64,000 nucleotides of DNA from Bacteroidaceae bacterium (lineage in GTDB: Bacteria; Bacteroidota; Bacteroidia; Bacteroidales; Bacteroidaceae). The position numbers and the translations under genes are program-made. Positions 42,874 through 52,300 of this stretch are shown one piece after another. Location of the stretch: assembly GCA_017481875.1 (NCBI GenBank), contig JAFUOP010000010.1, positions 21,270 through 85,269 of the forward strand, given 5' to 3'. Below the pieces are notes generated by a model. It was not told where the DNA came from and did no database searches. It worked only from the letters and a program-made list of their open reading frames with translations. The number at the start of each line of letters is the position of its first letter. Position 1 is the stretch's first letter.

Positions 42874-44928
42874 TTAAAAATGTGGGCAAATACTGTTTAT
42901 TCCGTCTCTTTCCAATAGTGCTGCTATTTGCGGGGTGTGCCCTCTAAAACGCAGGTATAGTTTCATGGGGTGCTCTGTATCTCCTTTTGACAATATATTG
43001 TCTCGGAAGGATTGTGCAACTTTCATATTCAGCACACCCTCTTCTTTGAAACGCGAAAAAGCATCTGCGTCAAGCATCTCGGCCCATTTATAGCTATAAT
43101 ACCCGGCAGCGTATCCCCCCGACATTATATGGCTGAATTGTGGTGTGATACCTGTTTCTGCTATTGTTGGTAGCAACTTGATTGCCGCAGTAACAGAGTG
43201 CTCATATTCCAGGACATCGCCTTCGAATGGCTCCGATATGTTGTGCCAAGCCTGGTCTATGAGCCCAAGCCCCACCTGTCGTATGCATTGGTATGCTGCA
43301 CGGAAATTGCGTGCGGCACGTATCTTTTCAAGCAATTCTTGCGGAATGGTCTCTCCCGTTTCGTGGTGGAATGCAAACATCTTCAAGAACTCCTCTTCAA
43401 AAGTGAAATTCTCCATTATCTGCGACGGCATTTCCACAAAATCCCACAACACGTTGGGGCTGCAGAGGCTGGCATACGTAACATTGGACAAAATACCGTG
43501 CAGGCAGTGCCCAAATTCATGCAGCAGAGTGTTCAACTCGTCGAAATTCAATAAAGTGGGCTTCCCCGGCAATGGCTTGCGATAATTGGTCGATAGAGTA
43601 ATGTGCGGGCGATGGTTTTTGCCCTCTTCGTCCTTGTACTGTGCCTTCAACGAATCCATCCAAGCCCCGGCATGCTTTCCTTTACGCGCATAAAAGTCGC
43701 AATAGAGCAGTGCAAGGTATGTACCATCGTAGTCATAGACTTCCCAAACCTTTACATCAGGGTTGTATGTGGGAATTTCATGATTCTGCTTGAATGTTAC
43801 TCCGTATAAACGCGTTGCTAAATAGAATGCACCATAAATAGCCTGGTCGAGGTTGAAATATGGGCGCACCATTTCATCGCTCAGGCAGTATTTCTTTTCT
43901 TTCAACTTTTCGGAATAAAATGCAAAATCCCAAGGTTCAAATTCAAAGTTGTCTCCTTCGCACTCAATGGCATAATTCTTCACCTCATCTACATCGTTGC
44001 GTGCTGCCGGCAGATAACTCCAAGTGAGCTTGCCCAGCATTGCAAATACGGCGTCGGTTGTTTCGGCCATACGTTCAGCCAGCACATAATCGCTGTAAGT
44101 GCTGTATCCAAGCAGACGTGCAAGTTGCAGGCGTGTGTTCACAATCTCTTTTACAATAGCACGGTTGTCAAATTCATTTCCTTTAGCACCAATGGTGCTG
44201 TATGCCATATACATCTGCTTGCGCAGTTCACGGTTCTTGCAGAATGTGATGAATGGCAGGTAGCTTGGCCTGTGCAGTGTAAACAGCCAGCCTTCTTTGC
44301 CACTCTCCTTCGCACTCTTGGCTGCGGTCTCCACAAGGTCTTCGGGCAGCCCTTGCAACTTCTCCTCGTTTGTTACGAGCAGAGTATATGAATCGGTGTC
44401 TTTAATTATATTTTCCTGGAATTTAAGCGACAATGCTGTGAGGCTTCTGCTAAGCGACCTGTATGTGTCGCGCTCATCGCCTTTTAAATTTGCTCCTTGC
44501 CGTACAAATGCCGTGTATATCTCTTCGGTAAGCCTTTTTTGCTCCTCGGTGAGTGTCGGTGGCATATTTTCATATACATTTTTTATGCGAGCAAAAAGGT
44601 TATCGTTGAGCGTAATGTTGTTTCTATGCTCAATATATTTTTGCTGTATCTCCTCTTCAACTCTAACGATCTCATCATAGCTATGTGAGTATATCAGCGC
44701 GTTGAATGCGCACAAAACATCACTAAGCATTTTTCCGCCACGCTCGTATGGCAGTATAGTATTTTCAAAAGTCGCCGGAGATGAGTTGTTGCATATATTT
44801 TCTATGTTTTTTTCTTCTTGTTTAATACCCTCTTCAACGGCCGGAATGAAGTGCTCCAAAGTGATGCGATCGTATGGAAATGCATCGAATGGAGTGCCGT
44901 AGGGTTGGCAGAATGGGTTGTTTTTCAT
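42874..44928 (-). CDS. dcp: M3 family zinc metallopeptidase (dipeptidyl carboxypeptidase, Dcp-like)
   Basis: The protein is 684 residues from the ATG at 44928. An upstream ATG at 44952 lies only about 17 bases past the -7 box, and the shorter form aligns with Dcp N-termini (MKNNPF..). The catalytic motif HEFGH sits in NTLLHEFGHCLHGILSNV, with the downstream Glu ligand in FVEMPSQIMENF. ARKGKHAGAWMDS and FRAAYQCIRQVGLGLIDQ are also M3 features. Without a signal peptide it should act in the cytoplasm on short peptides. It is the first gene of the four-gene run. Confidence 0.93.
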   Translation of the reverse strand: MKNNPFCQPYGTPFDAFPYDRITLEHFIPAVEEGIKQEEKNIENICNNSSPATFENTILPYERGGKMLSDVLCAFNALIYSHSYDEIVRVEEEIQQKYIEHRNNITLNDNLFARIKNVYENMPPTLTEEQKRLTEEIYTAFVRQGANLKGDERDTYRSLSRSLTALSLKFQENIIKDTDSYTLLVTNEEKLQGLPEDLVETAAKSAKESGKEGWLFTLHRPSYLPFITFCKNRELRKQMYMAYSTIGAKGNEFDNRAIVKEIVNTRLQLARLLGYSTYSDYVLAERMAETTDAVFAMLGKLTWSYLPAARNDVDEVKNYAIECEGDNFEFEPWDFAFYSEKLKEKKYCLSDEMVRPYFNLDQAIYGAFYLATRLYGVTFKQNHEIPTYNPDVKVWEVYDYDGTYLALLYCDFYARKGKHAGAWMDSLKAQYKDEEGKNHRPHITLSTNYRKPLPGKPTLLNFDELNTLLHEFGHCLHGILSNVTYASLCSPNVLWDFVEMPSQIMENFTFEEEFLKMFAFHHETGETIPQELLEKIRAARNFRAAYQCIRQVGLGLIDQAWHNISEPFEGDVLEYEHSVTAAIKLLPTIAETGITPQFSHIMSGGYAAGYYSYKWAEMLDADAFSRFKEEGVLNMKVAQSFRDNILSKGDTEHPMKLYLRFRGHTPQIAALLERDGINSICPHF

Positions 44929-44968
44929 CTGTTGTTTTGTTTTATTGTTCATTCCTGTATAAATTTCG

Positions 44969-44976
44969 CGAATATA
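44969..44976 (-). promoter_or_regulatory. -7 box of the dcp operon (TATATTCG)
   Basis: On the minus strand TATATTCG differs from TAnnTTTG at one base. It lies 41 bases before the preferred dcp start. Confidence 0.5.
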
Positions 44977-45092
44977 AATATTTTGCCCGGGATTTGCCTC
45001 TTAATTTTAGACAATATTTATTAAAAAGGTAATTAATCTCGTTCATTTGTAATAACAAACAGAACAGCCGGTTTGTTTTCTGCTTTATAAAT

Positions 45093-45133
45093 AGTGCAAA
45101 AGCGCAATCGGCAACCGATTGCGCTTTTGCACT
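45093..45133. terminator. Stem-loop after nagA
   Basis: A perfect 19-bp stem AGTGCAAAAGCGCAATCGG and its complement has a 3-base loop CAA, 29 bases after the nagA stop on the minus strand. The following bases (ATTTATAAAG) are only moderately T-rich. It should still end the nagA transcript. Confidence 0.8.
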
Positions 45134-45161
45134 GAATTGTTATTATATTACAATATCTATA

Positions 45162-46325
45162 TTACAAATTGAATGTATCCTCAACAAGCTGGCCCATAGC
45201 CCATACACCACGTATATTCAAGCTCTCGTCGAGAATCATAATATCTGCATCTTTGTCCTTCTGCAAAGAACCCTTGCGGTCGTAAACGCCCATAATCTTT
45301 GAGGGTGTCTCCGATGCCATTCTCACGGCGTCCTCCAAAGGAATTTCTGCTTTCTGAACGAGTGTGCGAATAAGGCGGTCCATTGTTGCAACACTACCTG
45401 CAAGAGCTGTACGGTCGGCCAATTTACAAACACCGTCCTCAATTATTACGCGCGGGTCGAATGCTGTTGTGCTGTCGCTGGCTGCGCAAGCAAGTGCATC
45501 GGTAATGACACAAGCCTTCTCTACACCTTTTATTCTGTGAACAAGGCGCAAGATTGTAGGAGGCACGTGAATACCATCGGCAACAACCTCTACGGTCATA
45601 TCTTCGTGTAGGTAGATGCTCTCTACAGTACCCTCGTATTTATACTCGCGACGTTTGTGGAAACCGGGCATTGCATTGTAGAAGTGCGTTGCGTGTGTGT
45701 AACCATTCTCGTGTGCCACGTGAATGTCGTCATATTCGGCCTGTGTGTGAGCAACCGATGCCAAAATGCCTTTAGATGTTATGTATTTACCAAACTGCAT
45801 TGCACCGGGAAGCTCGGGAGCTGCGTCCCAGCGTTTGATGCAATTCCATTTTTCAACCAATGGAATATACTCATTGGGGTCGGGGTCCTTGATGTTCTCT
45901 GGTAACTGGCCACCTGCCATCTTTAGATTCAAGTAGTGGCCCTCCAAGTGCAAACCAAGCACGGGGCTGTTTGGCTCTGCCATAAGTTTTGTACAAGTTT
46001 CAGCGGCAGCCTCAATCATGGGCACTGTAGATGAAGAAAGAGTAGGGAAGATACTTGTTGTACCGTGTTTCATATGAGCTTTTATTGCACCACGGAAAGC
46101 TTCTTCTGTGCCCTCCATAAAGTCGCAACCACCGCCACCGTGAATGTGAATCTCCACACCACCGGGAACAACGTACATACCTTTTGCATCAATCACCTCT
46201 GCACCAATAACAGCAAGGTCGCAGTTTGTTACCTCTAAAATCTTGTTGTCTCTGATAATTACAGAACCGTCCTTCAACCAACCTTGTGGAGTAAGGATTT
46301 TAGCATTTATAATTTGCGTAAGCAT
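45162..46325 (-). CDS. nagA: N-acetylglucosamine-6-phosphate deacetylase
   Basis: The protein is 387 residues from the ATG at 46325; an upstream in-frame start would extend into the promoter repeats. It has the amidohydrolase fold with VEIHIHGGGGCDFMEG near 60-75, HLEGHYLN, VAHTQAEYDD and THFYNAMPGF with metal/substrate ligands, the catalytic Asp in VITDALAC, and GSVATMDR. It converts GlcNAc-6-P to glucosamine-6-P, feeding amino-sugar catabolism and cell-wall recycling. It stands alone, driven by a multiplied promoter (see the 84-bp repeats), and is divergent from glnN. Confidence 0.95.
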   Translation of the reverse strand: MLTQIINAKILTPQGWLKDGSVIIRDNKILEVTNCDLAVIGAEVIDAKGMYVVPGGVEIHIHGGGGCDFMEGTEEAFRGAIKAHMKHGTTSIFPTLSSSTVPMIEAAAETCTKLMAEPNSPVLGLHLEGHYLNLKMAGGQLPENIKDPDPNEYIPLVEKWNCIKRWDAAPELPGAMQFGKYITSKGILASVAHTQAEYDDIHVAHENGYTHATHFYNAMPGFHKRREYKYEGTVESIYLHEDMTVEVVADGIHVPPTILRLVHRIKGVEKACVITDALACAASDSTTAFDPRVIIEDGVCKLADRTALAGSVATMDRLIRTLVQKAEIPLEDAVRMASETPSKIMGVYDRKGSLQKDKDADIMILDESLNIRGVWAMGQLVEDTFNL

Positions 46326-46356
46326 AATATTGTGTGTTATTATAAGTTTTTGTTGT

Positions 46357-46636
46357 TTTCGCAGTCGTTGTTTTGCAAAGATAGTGCCAACGAGCAAATA
46401 GCAAAGTTTACTTTGGCTATTTACTGCGAGTGCAGCCTATTTTCGCAGTCGTTAGTTGACAAAGATAGTGCCAACGAGCGAATAGCAAAGTTTACTTTGG
46501 CTATTTACCGCGAGTGCAGCCTATTTTCGCAGTCGTTAGTTGACAAAGATAGTGCCAACGAGCAAATAGCAAAGTTTACTTTGGCTATTTACTGCGAGTG
46601 CAGCCTATTTTCGCAATCGTAGATTGCAAAGTTATC
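46357..46636. repeat. Tandem 84-bp repeat array (3 full copies and a partial) upstream of nagA
   Basis: Units lie at 46357-46440, 46441-46524 and 46525-46608, with a diverged partial at 46609-46636. Copies 2 and 3 differ at only two positions (GCGAAT/GCAAAT and CCG/CTG); copy 1 differs mainly in CGTTGTTTTG versus CGTTAGTTGA. Each unit holds an imperfect inverted repeat (AAATAGCAAAGT..ACTTTGGCTATTT) and a complete minus-strand promoter. Because 84 is divisible by 3, a long open frame crosses the array on the + strand; it is an artefact. Confidence 0.95.
46376..46634 (-). promoter_or_regulatory. Multiplied nagA promoter: three complete boxes plus a fourth -7 box
   Basis: On the minus strand each 84-bp unit carries -33 TTTG (46402-46405 in unit 1), an 18-base spacer, then -7 TATCTTTG at 46376-46383, 46460-46467 and 46544-46551. 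The distal partial unit has TAACTTTG at 46627-46634 without a clear -33. All point toward nagA, whose ATG is at 46325; the proximal start would give a leader of about 40 bases. Confidence 0.8.
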
Positions 46637-46954
46637 TAAATTTAATTTTATCGGCTATCTTTTTCTACACTTTTTTGCCTTAATTTCAATAAAATTTCCT
46701 TCTTAAAGTCCTATGTCCGCTTTTATGAGCAAATTGTATTTTGTCATAATGATGCAAAATATTGCTTTTAATTTTATTTTTGGAAAGCAAATAGCTTATT
46801 TTACTTTCAAAATGATATTGCACTTGTTTTGTGTAATATTTTTAATTTTACCCTCTTTTTTTCGAAAATGAACGAATTTTTCCTTCTATTTTCAAAAACG
46901 CGCCCCTATTTTTCAAAAATTGTTCTTAAAAACATCGCTTTTTTTATAAAATTC

Positions 46955-46985
46955 TTTGTACTTGAGTGCTATGGTAGTATATTTG
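46955..46985 (+). promoter_or_regulatory. Promoter of glnN: TTTG - 19 bases - TATATTTG
   Basis: TTTG at 46955-46958 and TATATTTG at 46978-46985 with an exact 19-base spacer form the best Bacteroidales consensus promoter in the window. The start would fall near 46992. Confidence 0.85.
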
Positions 46986-47059
46986 CCGGCGATTAATAAA
47001 TTTACAAAAAGAAAATATTTTAAATATTAGGCCAATCAGCCGGCTTCTATTAATTTAAT

Positions 47060-47065
47060 AAGGAG
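47060..47065 (+). promoter_or_regulatory. Strong Shine-Dalgarno site of glnN (AAGGAG)
   Basis: AAGGAG lies 6 bases before the ATG at 47072. Most genes here lack such a site, as is usual in Bacteroidales, so this suggests high translation of glnN. Confidence 0.75.
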
Positions 47066-47071
47066 TATAAT

Positions 47072-49255
47072 ATGTCAAAATTAAGATTTGAAGTAGTTAC
47101 AGCAGCGTTTGGTAAGAGCGCGGTAGATGTTCCCAACAGAGAAGAACGCCCGTCGGATTACTATGCCGTGAAGGTCTTTAATCGCGAGAAAATGTTCAAA
47201 TACCTCCCTAAGGATATATTCAACAGCCTCATAGATGTAATAGACAATGGTGCTCCGTTCGATATTTCAATAGCCGATGCTGTGGCCGAAGGCATGAAAA
47301 AATGGGCCGTGGAAAACAATGCCACACACTACACCCATTGGTTTCACCCGCTTACAGAAACCACTGCCGAAAAGCACGACGCATTCATAGAGCACGATGG
47401 CAAGGGTGGTGTGCTCGAGGAGTTTTCCGGGAAACTGCTTGTGCAGCAGGAGCCCGACGCCTCGTCGTTCCCCAACGGTGGCATACGCAGTACCTTTGAG
47501 GCTCGTGGCTACAGTGCCTGGGACCCTACGTCGCCCGCTTTTCTCATAGGCGACACACTGTGTATTCCCACAGTCTTTATTTCATACACAGGCGAGGCAC
47601 TCGACTACAAAGCTCCATTGCTTAAATCGCTCCGCGCAGTAGATAAAGCAGCTACCGATGTGTGCCGCTATTTCGACAAGAATGTAAAGAAAGTTACAAC
47701 ATATCTTGGCTGGGAGCAGGAGTATTTTCTTGTAGATGAGGGAATGTTGCTTGCCCGCCCCGATCTACTGCTCACAGGGCGCACCCTTATGGGGCACGAC
47801 AGTGCTAAAAACCAGCAACTCGAGGACCACTATTTTGGTTCTATACCCGCCCGCGTAGCAGCCTTTATGAAAGACCTCGAAATAGAGGCAATGAAGCTTG
47901 GTATTCCTGCAAAGACCTGCCACAACGAAGCCGCTCCCAACCAATTTGAGCTTGCACCAATTTACGAGGAGTGTAACCTCGCGGTCGATCATAACATGCT
48001 CATAATGGCACTTATGAAAGAGGTAGCACGCCGCCACGGCTTCCGTGTGCTGTTGCACGAAAAGCCCTTCAAAGGTGTTAACGGCTCGGGCAAGCACAAC
48101 AATTGGTCTCTTGGCACCGACACCGGCACACTGCTTATGGCACCGGGAAAGACCGACAAAGATAACCTACGCTTCATTACCTTTGTTGTAAACACACTCG
48201 CAGCCATCTACCGCCACAACGGCCTGCTGAAAGCCAGCATAATGTCGGCTGCCAATGCACACCGTCTGGGCGCGGCCGAAGCACCCCCGGCAATTATTTC
48301 AAGTTTCTTGGGGTCGCACCTCTCTTCGATTCTCGACCACATGGAGACTACCGACGATGTTGTAAAGATATTGAGCAAGCGCGAATTGCGTCTCAACATT
48401 CCCGCATTACCCGAGCTTATGATTGACAACACCGACCGCAACCGCACATCGCCTTTCGCCTTCACCGGTAACCGTTTCGAGTTCCGCGCTGTGGGCTCCG
48501 AGGCTAACTGCGCAAGCGCAATGATAGCCCTGAATACAGCAATGGCCGAGCAGCTTACAATCTTTAAAAAAGAGGTCGATACACTCATAGAAAAGGGTAT
48601 TGCCAAGGAAGATGCTCTTGTAAAGATAATTCGCAAATATATAAAATACAGCAAGCCTGTGCGTTTCGATGGCAATGGCTACTCCGAAGAGTGGAAACGC
48701 GAAGCTATGAAACGCGGTCTCGACTGCGAAGCAAGCGCACCTATTGTATTCGACCGTTACCTCGACAAAGAGAGCGTGGAAATGTTCCGCAAAATGGAGG
48801 TAATGACAGAAACCGAGTTGAAAGCCCGTAACGAGATTAAATGGGAAATGTACACAAAGAAGGTGCAGATAGAAGCCCGTGTGCTTGGCGACCTTGCTCT
48901 CAACCACATAATCCCCACAGCCACAAAATACCAAAGTTCTTTGCTCGACAATGTAATAAAAATGGAGCAGGTTATAGGTAAAGAGGAGGGCGACAGAATG
49001 TCGGCGGAAAATATATCGCTTATAAAAGAGATTGCAATGCGCGTTTCCGAGATTCGTCGTCTTGTACACGAAATGGTGGAACGTCGCAAAGTAGCAAACA
49101 AAATAGCCGCCGAGCGCGACAAAGCAATAGCCTACCACGACACCGTTGCTCCTATGCTCGAGGAGATACGCACCCACATAGACAAGCTTGAACTTGTGGT
49201 GGATAACGAGTTGTGGACACTACCCAAGTACAGAGAACTGTTGTTTATTTGTTAA
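47072..49255 (+). CDS. glnN: Glutamine synthetase type III
   Basis: The 727-residue enzyme has the length of GSIII; GSI and GSII are about 450 and 350. Family elements include NRxxMFKYLPKDIF, THWFHPLTETTAEKHD, FPNGGIRSTFEARGY, LGWEQEYFLVD with metal-binding Glu residues, NEAAPNQFELAPIYE, and KPFKGVNGSGKHNNWSL with the nucleotide/glutamate site. It ligates ammonia to glutamate in the cytoplasm. It has a consensus promoter, a strong ribosome site and a perfect terminator, consistent with a highly expressed single gene. It is divergent from nagA, whose pathway releases ammonia at the next step. Confidence 0.97.
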   Translation: MSKLRFEVVTAAFGKSAVDVPNREERPSDYYAVKVFNREKMFKYLPKDIFNSLIDVIDNGAPFDISIADAVAEGMKKWAVENNATHYTHWFHPLTETTAEKHDAFIEHDGKGGVLEEFSGKLLVQQEPDASSFPNGGIRSTFEARGYSAWDPTSPAFLIGDTLCIPTVFISYTGEALDYKAPLLKSLRAVDKAATDVCRYFDKNVKKVTTYLGWEQEYFLVDEGMLLARPDLLLTGRTLMGHDSAKNQQLEDHYFGSIPARVAAFMKDLEIEAMKLGIPAKTCHNEAAPNQFELAPIYEECNLAVDHNMLIMALMKEVARRHGFRVLLHEKPFKGVNGSGKHNNWSLGTDTGTLLMAPGKTDKDNLRFITFVVNTLAAIYRHNGLLKASIMSAANAHRLGAAEAPPAIISSFLGSHLSSILDHMETTDDVVKILSKRELRLNIPALPELMIDNTDRNRTSPFAFTGNRFEFRAVGSEANCASAMIALNTAMAEQLTIFKKEVDTLIEKGIAKEDALVKIIRKYIKYSKPVRFDGNGYSEEWKREAMKRGLDCEASAPIVFDRYLDKESVEMFRKMEVMTETELKARNEIKWEMYTKKVQIEARVLGDLALNHIIPTATKYQSSLLDNVIKMEQVIGKEEGDRMSAENISLIKEIAMRVSEIRRLVHEMVERRKVANKIAAERDKAIAYHDTVAPMLEEIRTHIDKLELVVDNELWTLPKYRELLFIC

Positions 49256-49296
49256 TAACAAAGACTTTGCAGGAATCTTTTATTCTTCTCCTTGCA

Positions 49297-49338
49297 GAAC
49301 AGGCTGCTAAAATTTGTTTTTAGCAGCCTGTTCTTTTT
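49297..49338. terminator. Terminator between convergent glnN and MG2-Sel1 genes
   Basis: A perfect 16-bp stem GAACAGGCTGCTAAAA and its complement with a TTTG loop is followed by six T on the + strand. The other side begins with A-rich bases, so it can also serve the minus-strand gene. Confidence 0.93.
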
Positions 49339-49339
49339 T

Positions 49340-52300
49340 CTACCAATCCTCCAAAATTCTCTGCGCCTCCTTGTCTCCTTCTCTTGCAAGGTCGCGGTAG
49401 AGGTCTTTTGCAAGGCGTTTGTTTTTCCTTATTCCGCGCCCGTTGCGGTAGCACTCTGCAAGGTATTTAATACCTTCGTTGCTTTTTTGTGCTCTAAGTT
49501 TCAGTGCCCACCCATACGCTGCCGTGTAATTGGCACAAGAATCCTCGTAGCGCATCATATAAAGCATTGCTTCGTTGTGGTTCAGCTGCGCAGCCTGCTT
49601 TGTGATGTCAAGCGGCGTGCCGAGCACGGAGTCGTGCTCGATATTTTCTACTATCATATAACATCTGTATAGGTATAGTGCATCGGGGTTCTTTTGCAAT
49701 GCCGATTTTCGCACCAGCGCAGCTCCATCGATGCTGTCGCCATTCTCCAGGTAGGCTTTTCCAAGCTCGAATTCCGATGCCGCATAACCCTGTTCCACAG
49801 CTTTTTCAAACCAGTGTATTGCGGCAAGAATATTCTTTTCTGTTCCTTCGCCGCTGCGGTACATAACAGCCACGTCGTGTTGTGCGGGTGCATAGTTCTT
49901 CTTTGCAGCTTTGAGCATAAATTTGAATGCCTGCAATTTATTTACTTTAAGTGAATGCCCGTCGCGGTAATATTCTCCTATGCGATAGGCCGCGGCAGGG
50001 TAGCCGTACTGCGCAAGTTCAATGTAGGCTGTGAGCCCCTTGCTATACCTCTTTTGGTTGTGGTATATCTCTGCCTCAGCAAACACTTCGTCGCATTGTG
50101 CCCAGAAGGTGGAATCTTTTACCGATGGTTCATAGCGCACACTAACATTGCTTCTCTTTTCTCTTTCATCGGTTTTCCCCACTCTTGTAGGCATAGTTTC
50201 GTCGTTGCTATAAAATATATCTCCTACACGGCCTTCCACATTCACAGCAATGGCATCGCAATTGCTGCTATTGTAGAAATCCACAACCAACTTACCATTG
50301 GCCGATTTAACACGCGGTCTCCACAGCAGTGTACGCCGATAGTCCTTCTCAGTGGGTGTCTGTCGGCTGTAATCGGGCGAGTAGAACTGCTTGCTCTCGC
50401 TGTATCCCTGTATGCTTGTGTAGCGGCGGGTGCTGCTCGATGTGCTTAAGTCGGGAACAACCCCCTTGCGTTCTTCTCCCTCCTTAAATGGTATAAAGCA
50501 GGCAAGACGATCGGGCGAGGAGGGGCGGCGTATATGGTCTTTGTATGCTATACCATACATCTCTCTCAAGCGATTTACAAATACATCTCTGTTATCTTCT
50601 CCTTCGTTGAACGGCGCAATGTGTTGTGGCGACAAGAATCCCTGGTAAAATATCACGCCGTGCTTGCCTTTGTTGGCCATAGCCCTGCCCTTTGATTCCC
50701 AAAAGTATTCTCCCTCGCCTCCTGTTATCTGTTTGGTCTTTTTTGCATCACTTGTTATCACCACCTCCTTGAAGTTAGTCATTTTCTCGGGGTGTGTACC
50801 GTGCAGATATTCGTTGTCTATCACAAGCGTTGAATCCTTGTTATATTCACCCTTTACAACCACATTGTGCACCCAGTAGCTATAGGGGAGTGCATAGCGA
50901 CGGAAAATGCTCGTCACCACATTCGATGCATTCAGCACGTCGTTGAATATATACAGATGCTCGCGTGCCTCCCTCTCGGCACCACTGTCGTCAAGGAACA
51001 GGACTTCCTCTTTTTCCTCATCGTCTATTATCCTTAATCCGTGGTTTATGCTGTCCATCTCGTCGGAATATGTACTGCCGTCGAAGAAGGTAACATCGCT
51101 TGCATATTCCCACTCCTCCAAATAGTCGAGCCGCAGTTCACTTATTGGTGGCACGTCAAATTCCCGGCGTTTCTTTTTACTTGTGATATCTACATTGTCA
51201 AGCAAAATATACTCTTTATGCTTTATGTCAGCAATATCTTCATCTATTGTTTTGGAACTACCAAGGTTACGTTCCCAAAAGGAGAGATACTGTGGTTTTG
51301 GCGAAAAATAGCGGTCGAGCACAAAGCGGTAATTTACGCGGTCGCTGTGTTTTATGTTTGTTTTTGGCGATAATGCAGCTATTCTCTTGCCATAAAAATC
51401 GCGCAACGCTATAGAGAAGGCTGCCTCCTCGTTCAAGCGAAACGCCGATGTGAGTATGGTGTCGTTGTTGTAGGCAATGTCCATACGCACAGGCGTGTAT
51501 GGCATTGGTGTGATTGTGTATGGTTGGAATTCATTGAAAATTATCCGTCGCGAACGCTGGTAGAACTTGCCACGCAGGGTTATTCCTTTTTCGGGCTCGG
51601 CAATATCGATTAGTTCTGTGGCAGTGAGCAGGTTCCAGTCGTATGCAGTCCAGCCATTGGTGAGCATCACCAGGTCGAGGTGTTCCTTGCGTTTCTTGTT
51701 GCTGCGGTCGAAATATTGCCCTGCATCGGGTATGTAGCCCTTAATTTCGGAACCAAGCAGCATATAGCTATACATATTATATCCCCACGATGTCTTAATC
51801 TTGCCCGCCTGGTCCATTGCCGAAATAGCAAATTCCGCTCCCTCTTCTATGGGCAGGCTGTCGTCGCGTTCAATCATAAGACTCACCTTCTCGTATGCTG
51901 CCGGGCTGAAGTTGTGTAGATTTTTATTATTTGCTTTTACTCTCAACCTCACAGTCTCGCGGTCGGCAGGTTGCAGGCTGTCGTGCTCCACAAAGAACAT
52001 ACGCTCGGCAAGTGGAGTGTTACCACTGAATACCACAGCCCGGCACACTCCTTCGTAAATCTCATTTTTATCTATTGTGTAGTGCGTGTTGCTGTTCTGC
52101 ACCTTTTTATAGAACCCCAAGCTGCTGCGGTGCAAAATAGCAAAGCCAAGCTCGGTGCCGGCAGGGTAGTTGTGCTTGATATTGAAAATTATACTGTCGG
52201 CACTCTCTTGAATTGAAATAACCGTTCCCTCTTTTTCTATATTGGGCAAACGGAATTTATGCTTTTTGAATTTCCCTTTTTCATTCTTTATATGCACCGA

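Larger units (their letters stand above)
46637..47071. other. AT-rich intergenic region between nagA and glnN
   Basis: No gene is seen. It contains a lone -7-like TATTTTTG at 46775-46782 (+), and at 46787-46808 a sequence beginning GCAAATAGC and ending TTACTTTC that resembles the inverted repeat of the 84-bp units. The glnN promoter lies at the right end. About 80 bases of leader precede glnN. Confidence 0.6.

Noticed and set aside
46284-46622. Open frame of 112 codons with 28-residue repeats across the nagA promoter array
   Set aside because: The repeat unit is 84 bp, so any frame without a stop stays open. It has no ribosome binding site and lies antisense over promoter elements and the nagA start.
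46357-46636. CRISPR-like array
   Set aside because: The units are contiguous tandem copies without spacers, and no cas genes are present.
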